NCBI RefSeq assembly: GCF_004349245.1
Contig: NZ_SMLC01000076.1
Span: 1 to 34,051 of the forward strand
Length of the DNA stretch: 34,051 nt
Direction: 5' to 3'
From: Actinomadura sp. 6K520
GTDB taxonomy: Bacteria > Actinomycetota > Actinomycetes > Streptosporangiales > Streptosporangiaceae
Shown here: piece by piece, positions 29,777 to 34,051 of the stretch
Layout: each line of letters begins with the position of its first letter
Numbering within the stretch: the first letter of the stretch is position 1
Made by a program: the position numbers and the translations under genes
The notes under the pieces: generated by a model
Told to the model about the DNA's origin: nothing
Seen by the model: the letters and a program-made list of their open reading frames with translations, nothing else
Databases searched by the model: none

Positions 29777-30712
29777 ATGACGAGGCCCCTGACAGGCGGC
29801 GGACCGGCGTCCGGGATCGACGAGCGCCATCCGCCGATCAAGCCTCGGCGCGTGTCCTTCGACTGGTCGGACACGCCGCTGCACTGGGTGCCCGGCGACC
29901 CGGTCGCCACCCACATCATCAACTCGTTCCACATCGTCCTGCCCGAGGGCGAGAAGTGGTTCATCCAGTGCGTGAAGGACGCCCGCCCCTACATCAAGGA
30001 CGAGCGGCTCCAAGAGGAGATCAGGGGATTCATCGGCCAGGAGATGGTGCACGCCCGCTCCCACCAGGGCGTCCTCGACCAGATCCTGGAGGCCAACGGG
30101 ATCGACGTCTCCAAGATCACGGACGCGGCGGCCAAGGGCAACGCGGACCGGCCCGCCCAGATGGCGGCGCTGAAGGAGAAGAACCCGCGGGCGTGGCGGC
30201 GCCGGCTGCGGTTCGAGCTGGCCGCGGTCGCCGCGATCGAGCACTACACCGCCGTCCTCGGCCAGTGGATCATGGACAACGACCGGTTCGAGAAGGCCGG
30301 GGTCGACCCGACGATGCTGGACCTGCTGCGCTGGCACGGCGCGGAGGAGGTCGAGCACCGGTCGGTCGTGTTCGACGTGTACAAGGCGTTCGGCGGCGGC
30401 TACCTCACCCGCGCGGCCGCCTGGGTGGTGTCGCTGTTCTTCCTGTACTGGGCGCTGATCGGCGGCTCCCTGTACCTGCTCAAGCAGGACCCCACGATCA
30501 AGAAGCGGGTGACGCCGCTGCGCGTGTACCGGTCGTACCGGCGGTCCGTGCGGCTGGGGCACGTCCCAGGCATCTTCCGGCTGCTGCTCGGTGAGGCTCC
30601 CGTCTACCTCAAGCCGAGCCACCACCCGTCCAAGGTGTGCTCGACGCCGCGGGCGCTGGAGTACCTGATGCAGTCCCCCGCCGCCAAGGCCGCGGGCTAC
30701 GACCCCTACTAG
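29777..30712 (+). CDS. Predicted metal-dependent hydrolase, di-iron-like (COG3687 type)
   Basis: A 311-aa protein of the family called predicted metal-dependent hydrolase. Helices carry a repeated metal-ligand pattern: QEMVHARSH with Glu89, His92 and His96, AIEHYT with Glu155 and His156, and EEVEHRS with Glu190/Glu193 and His194. This resembles ferritin-like di-iron sites more than a hydrolase. A hydrophobic segment (about 214-235) suggests membrane association. The ATG at 29777 follows GAGGGACGGG. It lies 51 bases upstream of the EphD-like gene on the same strand. The reaction is not known; the hydrolase label is inherited. Confidence 0.78.
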   Translation: MTRPLTGGGPASGIDERHPPIKPRRVSFDWSDTPLHWVPGDPVATHIINSFHIVLPEGEKWFIQCVKDARPYIKDERLQEEIRGFIGQEMVHARSHQGVLDQILEANGIDVSKITDAAAKGNADRPAQMAALKEKNPRAWRRRLRFELAAVAAIEHYTAVLGQWIMDNDRFEKAGVDPTMLDLLRWHGAEEVEHRSVVFDVYKAFGGGYLTRAAAWVVSLFFLYWALIGGSLYLLKQDPTIKKRVTPLRVYRSYRRSVRLGHVPGIFRLLLGEAPVYLKPSHHPSKVCSTPRALEYLMQSPAAKAAGYDPY

Positions 30713-30763
30713 AGTCCCCTAGACTCCCCTGACCCCCTCCCTAGCCCCCAGAGACACAACGAC

Positions 30764-32443
30764 ATGACACCCCCGGCGTCCCCCGTCACCCGGCGGCGGG
30801 TCCGCGGCGACGGCGTCGACCTCGCCGTCTACGAGCAGGGCGACCGGTCGCGTCCGACCGTCCTGCTCGTCCACGGCTACCCCGACACCCATGCCGTCTG
30901 GGACGAGGTCGCCGAGCGGCTCGCCGGGCGGTTCCACGTCGTCCGGTACGACGTGCGCGGGGCCGGGGCGTCCTCCCGGCCGGCGGGGCGCAGGCGCTAC
31001 GCCTTCGAGTACCTGATGGCCGACATGCAGTCCGTGCTGGACGCCACCGCACCCGACCGCAAGGTGCATCTGGTCGGACACGACTGGGGCTCCATCCAGT
31101 CGTGGGAGGCGGTCTGCACGATGCCGGACCGCTTCGCCTCCTTCACCTCGATCTCCGGGCCGTGCCTGGACCATGCGGGGCACTGGATGCGCCGCAACCT
31201 CACCCGCCCGGCGCCGTCGAACCTCCGGCGGGCGGCCGGGCAGGCGGCGCGGTCCTGGTACATCTACCTCTTCCAGACGCCGCTGCTGCCGGAGCTGATG
31301 TGGCGGGCCGGGTTCTCCAGGGTGTTCACCCGCGCGCTGGAACTGGGCGAGGGCATCCCCGCGCGCCCCGGGCATCCGGCGAAGAGCCTGGCGCGCGACG
31401 GCGCGTCCGGGACCGGGCTGTACCGGGCGAACATGGTGCGGCGGCTGCGCCGGCCGCTCGACCGGCGGACGGACGTGCCGACGCAGGTCATCGTCCCCAC
31501 CGGGGACCTGTTCGTCTCGCCGCACCTGGTGGGCGGGCTCGCCCGCCGCGTGCCCAACCTGTCGATCCGGTCCGTCGCGGCCGGTCACTGGGTGCCGCGC
31601 AGCCATCCGGACGCCGTCGCACGCTGGATCGGCGAGCACATCACCGGCGTCCAGGGCGGCCCCCTCTCCGCGGCCGAGTCCCGCGCGCTGCGCGGGGCCA
31701 GGGCGGTCGAGGGGCGGCGCGCCTTCGACGGTTCCCTCGTCGTCGTCACCGGCGCGGGCGGCGGAACCGGGCGCGCGACCGCGCTGGCGTTCGCCGAGCG
31801 CGGCGCCGAGGTCGTCGCCGCCGACCTCGACCCGGCCGCCGCGCGGCGGACCGCGGAACTCGCCGGGCTGATCGGCCCGGCAGGGCACGCCTACGCGGTG
31901 GACGTGTCCGACCCGGCCGCGATGGAGGACTTCGCCAAGTCGGTGATGCACGAGCACGGGGTGCCGGACGTCGTCGTCAACAATGCGGGGACCGCACTGG
32001 CCGGGTCGTTCTTCGACCAGTCCGCCGAGGACTGGAAGGCGGCATTGGACACCAACATCTGGGGTGTCATCCACGGCTCGCGGCTGTTCGCCGCGCAGAT
32101 GGCTGAGCGCGGGCAGGGCGGTCACATCGTCAACGCGTTGTCCGCCGCCGCGTTCTCGCCGTCCCGGCCACTGCCCGCCTCCGCCACCGGCGAGGCGGCC
32201 GCGCTGATGCTGTCCGAACGCCTGCGCGCCGAGCTGAAGGGCAAGGGCATCAGGGTCGGCGCCGTCTGCGCGCCCGGCGGCGGCCCGCGGCACGGCCCCG
32301 GCCCGGACGAGGTCGCGAAGCGGATCGTCGCCGCGGTCCGCGCCGACCGGGCCGTCGTCCCGGTCACGGCCGGGGCGCGCCTGGGCCGGGCGGCCTACCG
32401 CGTGTGCCCCCGCCTCGTGCGCCGCCTGGCCCTCCGGGGCTGA
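30764..32443 (+). CDS. EphD-like fusion: alpha/beta hydrolase plus SDR domain with lost catalytic Tyr/Lys
   Basis: A 559-aa fusion laid out like mycobacterial EphD. Residues 1-295 are an epoxide-hydrolase-like fold with VHGYPDTH (36-43), nucleophile Asp107 in GHDWGSIQSW, and His275 in AAGHWVP. Residues about 322-559 are an SDR domain with TGAGGGTG (329-336), NNAG (406-409), Asn431 and Ser460 in place. The catalytic YxxxK is missing: Tyr reads Ser473 (TCC) and Lys reads Glu477 (GAG), within PLPASATGEAAALMLS. The normally following PG-motif region is also short and Gly/Pro-rich (CAPGGGPRHGPGP). The SDR half can probably bind a nucleotide but not catalyse the usual reaction. The start has only a weak ribosome site. 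Confidence 0.85.
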   Translation: MTPPASPVTRRRVRGDGVDLAVYEQGDRSRPTVLLVHGYPDTHAVWDEVAERLAGRFHVVRYDVRGAGASSRPAGRRRYAFEYLMADMQSVLDATAPDRKVHLVGHDWGSIQSWEAVCTMPDRFASFTSISGPCLDHAGHWMRRNLTRPAPSNLRRAAGQAARSWYIYLFQTPLLPELMWRAGFSRVFTRALELGEGIPARPGHPAKSLARDGASGTGLYRANMVRRLRRPLDRRTDVPTQVIVPTGDLFVSPHLVGGLARRVPNLSIRSVAAGHWVPRSHPDAVARWIGEHITGVQGGPLSAAESRALRGARAVEGRRAFDGSLVVVTGAGGGTGRATALAFAERGAEVVAADLDPAAARRTAELAGLIGPAGHAYAVDVSDPAAMEDFAKSVMHEHGVPDVVVNNAGTALAGSFFDQSAEDWKAALDTNIWGVIHGSRLFAAQMAERGQGGHIVNALSAAAFSPSRPLPASATGEAAALMLSERLRAELKGKGIRVGAVCAPGGGPRHGPGPDEVAKRIVAAVRADRAVVPVTAGARLGRAAYRVCPRLVRRLALRG

Positions 32444-32498
32444 AAACCGCCGTCCCGGGTACCCGTAGGGCGTCGCCCACCGGGAGGGACGGTACCGC

Positions 32499-34051
32499 AT
32501 GGCGGACGCCGTGGTCATCGGAGCGGGGCCCAACGGGCTCGTCGCCGCCAACGTGCTGGCCGACGCCGGCTGGGACGTGGAGGTCCTCGAAGCGCAGCCC
32601 GAACCGGGCGGGGCCGTCCGCAGCGACCGGGGCGTCCACCCCGACTACGTCAGCGACGTGTGCAGCGCGTTCTACCCGCTCGGTGTCGCGTCCCCCGCGA
32701 TGCGCGCCCTCGGCCTCGAACGGCACGGGCTGCGCTGGCGGCACGCGCCCGCCGTCCTCGCGCACCCGCTGCCGGACGGGCGGTGCGCCGTCCTCGAACG
32801 CGACCCGGACGCGACCGCCGCCGGGCTCGACGCGTCCGCCCCGGGGGACGGTGCGGCGTGGCTGCGGCTCTGCCGGCTCTGGGACGAGATGGGCGACCCG
32901 CTCCTGCGCGCCCTGCTCACGCCGTTCCCGCCCGTCCGCGCCGCGTTCCCGCTGGCGGTGTCGGCGCGGCGCGCGGGCGGGCTCCGCGTCGTGCGCTCCC
33001 TGCTGTCGCCCGCGCGCACGTTCGGCGAGCACGAGTTCACCGGGCCCGGCGGCCCGCTGATGCTCGCCGGCGGGGCGCTGCACACCGACATGGCCCCGGA
33101 GACGGCCGGCGGGGCGCTGTTCGGCTGGCTCCTCGCCATGATCGGGCAGCGGTACGGCTGGCCGGTGGCCGAGGGCGGCGCCGGTGAGCTGACGGCGGCG
33201 CTGGTGCGGCGGCTGGAGTCCCGGGGCGGGCGCGTCCGCTGCGACGCCCCGGTCGCGTCGGTCATCGTCCGCGGCGGCCGGGCGCTCGGCGTGCGCACCG
33301 CGTCGGGCGAGCCGGTGCGCGCCACCCGGGCGGTGCTGGCGGACGTGGCGGCGCCCCTCCTGTACGGCGGCCTCGTCGGCTGGCAGGACCTGCCCGGCAC
33401 GCTCCGCGCGGACATGGACCGCTTCGACTGGGACCACGCCACGTTCAAGGTCGACTGGGCGCTGTCGGGACCGATCCCCTGGGCGTCGCCCGGCGCGGCC
33501 CGCGCCGGCACCGTCCACCTCTCCCCCGGCATGGACGCGATGAGCGGCTACGGCGCGCAGCTCGCCACCGGCCGCGTCCCGGCCGAGCCGTTCGCGATCC
33601 TCGGGCAGCTCACGACCGCGGACCCGGCGCGCTCCCCCGCCGGGACGGAGTCGGCCTGGGCCTACACGCACGTCCCCCACCGGGTGAAGGGCGACGCGGG
33701 ACCGGACGGCATCACCGGCACCTGGGACGAACGCGAACGGGCCGCCATGGCCGCGCGCCTGGAGGACGCCCTGGAGCGCCTGGCCCCGGGCTTCCGCTCC
33801 CTGATCGTCGACCGCCGGATCACCGCCCCGCCCGCGTTCCGGGAGCACGACGCCAACCTGCGTAACGGCGCCCTCAACGGCGGCACCGCGATGATCCACC
33901 AGCAGCTGGTGTTCCGTCCCGTGCCCGGCCTCGGCCGCGCCGAGACCCCGGTGGCCGGCCTGTACCTGGCTTCCGCGTCCGCCCACCCGGGCGGCGGCGT
34001 GCACGGCGCGTGCGGCGCCAACGCCGCCCGCGCCGCCCTGGCCCTGGCGGG
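32499..34051 (+). CDS. FAD-dependent oxidoreductase, phytoene-desaturase-like (3' partial)
   Basis: The frame is open from the ATG at 32499 to the window end (517 codons, no stop), so only a few C-terminal residues are missing. The N-terminus is a Rossmann motif, VVIGAGPNGLVAANVL (5-20), followed by EAQPEPGGAVRS. The C-terminal part has SAHPGGGVHGACGANAA, the FAD-contacting signature of CrtI/phytoene-desaturase relatives. The middle is Trp- and Arg-rich and gives no substrate clue. GGGAGGG precedes the start by about ten bases. Related proteins are labelled NAD(P)/FAD-dependent oxidoreductase. No carotenoid genes are visible, so a carotenoid role is not supported. Confidence 0.85.
   Translation, partial: MADAVVIGAGPNGLVAANVLADAGWDVEVLEAQPEPGGAVRSDRGVHPDYVSDVCSAFYPLGVASPAMRALGLERHGLRWRHAPAVLAHPLPDGRCAVLERDPDATAAGLDASAPGDGAAWLRLCRLWDEMGDPLLRALLTPFPPVRAAFPLAVSARRAGGLRVVRSLLSPARTFGEHEFTGPGGPLMLAGGALHTDMAPETAGGALFGWLLAMIGQRYGWPVAEGGAGELTAALVRRLESRGGRVRCDAPVASVIVRGGRALGVRTASGEPVRATRAVLADVAAPLLYGGLVGWQDLPGTLRADMDRFDWDHATFKVDWALSGPIPWASPGAARAGTVHLSPGMDAMSGYGAQLATGRVPAEPFAILGQLTTADPARSPAGTESAWAYTHVPHRVKGDAGPDGITGTWDERERAAMAARLEDALERLAPGFRSLIVDRRITAPPAFREHDANLRNGALNGGTAMIHQQLVFRPVPGLGRAETPVAGLYLASASAHPGGGVHGACGANAARAALALA

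Noticed and set aside
1..34051. Prophage, transposon, CRISPR or biosynthetic gene cluster
   Set aside because: No transposase, integrase, spaced repeats, polyketide or peptide synthetase modules were seen; base composition and gene style are even throughout.

Overview
The window reads as chromosome of a high-GC actinomycete. Supporting signs are very GC-rich codons, many GTG starts, several promoters placed so that the transcript begins at the start codon, an EphD-type hydrolase/dehydrogenase fusion, a fused IcmF mutase and DUF4333 and DUF6457 proteins. A member of the Streptosporangiales (Actinomadura-like) is my guess; nothing here fixes the genus. I see no transposase, phage gene, CRISPR array or integration site. 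Coding density is high and no gene-free stretch exceeds 250 bases.

Layout. 1-1825: end of a membrane-anchored solute-binding/VWA protein. 1914-4568: acyl-CoA dehydrogenase, SDR reductase and TetR regulator, reading rightwards behind a promoter with an inverted repeat between its -35 and -10. 4601-9210: a leftward pair, IcmF (B12 domain, GTPase and mutase in one chain) and a BtuF-like B12-binding protein without signal peptide, facing a divergent MarR regulator. 9315-11430: tryptophan 2,3-dioxygenase and kynurenine 3-monooxygenase, converging on an MFS exporter (11437-12864). 12947-13189: a small Cys/His protein. 13205-15114: leftward molybdenum cofactor operon moaA-mobA-DUF6457. 15258-17354: a lipase-like hydrolase and the RNA ligase RtcB, with a related hairpin repeat on each side of rtcB. 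17596-19365: a SelB-like factor. 19575-21662: MarR regulator and divergent MFS exporter around a TTACTTA-N3-TAAGTAA operator. 21809-23692: propionate/acetate-type acyl-CoA synthetase. 23715-25067: a GlsB-like membrane protein and SelD. 25244-27188: long-chain acyl-CoA synthetase followed after 10 bases by the selenocysteine tRNA. 27247-28628: sulfotransferase and DUF4333 lipoprotein. 28811-29623: FdhD. 29777-34051: a di-iron-type membrane hydrolase, the EphD-like fusion, and a phytoene-desaturase-like FAD oxidoreductase cut off by the window end.

Two themes run through it. One is acyl-CoA and B12-linked carbon metabolism (acyl-CoA dehydrogenase, SDR, IcmF, two acyl-CoA synthetases). The other is a dispersed selenocysteine, molybdenum and formate-dehydrogenase maturation set (moaA, mobA, selB-like, selD, tRNA-Sec, fdhD) in which neither selA nor the formate dehydrogenase itself is present.

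The strongest surprises are two apparently degenerate catalytic domains. The SelB-like GTPase lacks switch I and the switch II histidine. The SDR half of the EphD-like fusion has lost its catalytic Tyr and Lys while keeping its nucleotide-binding motif.
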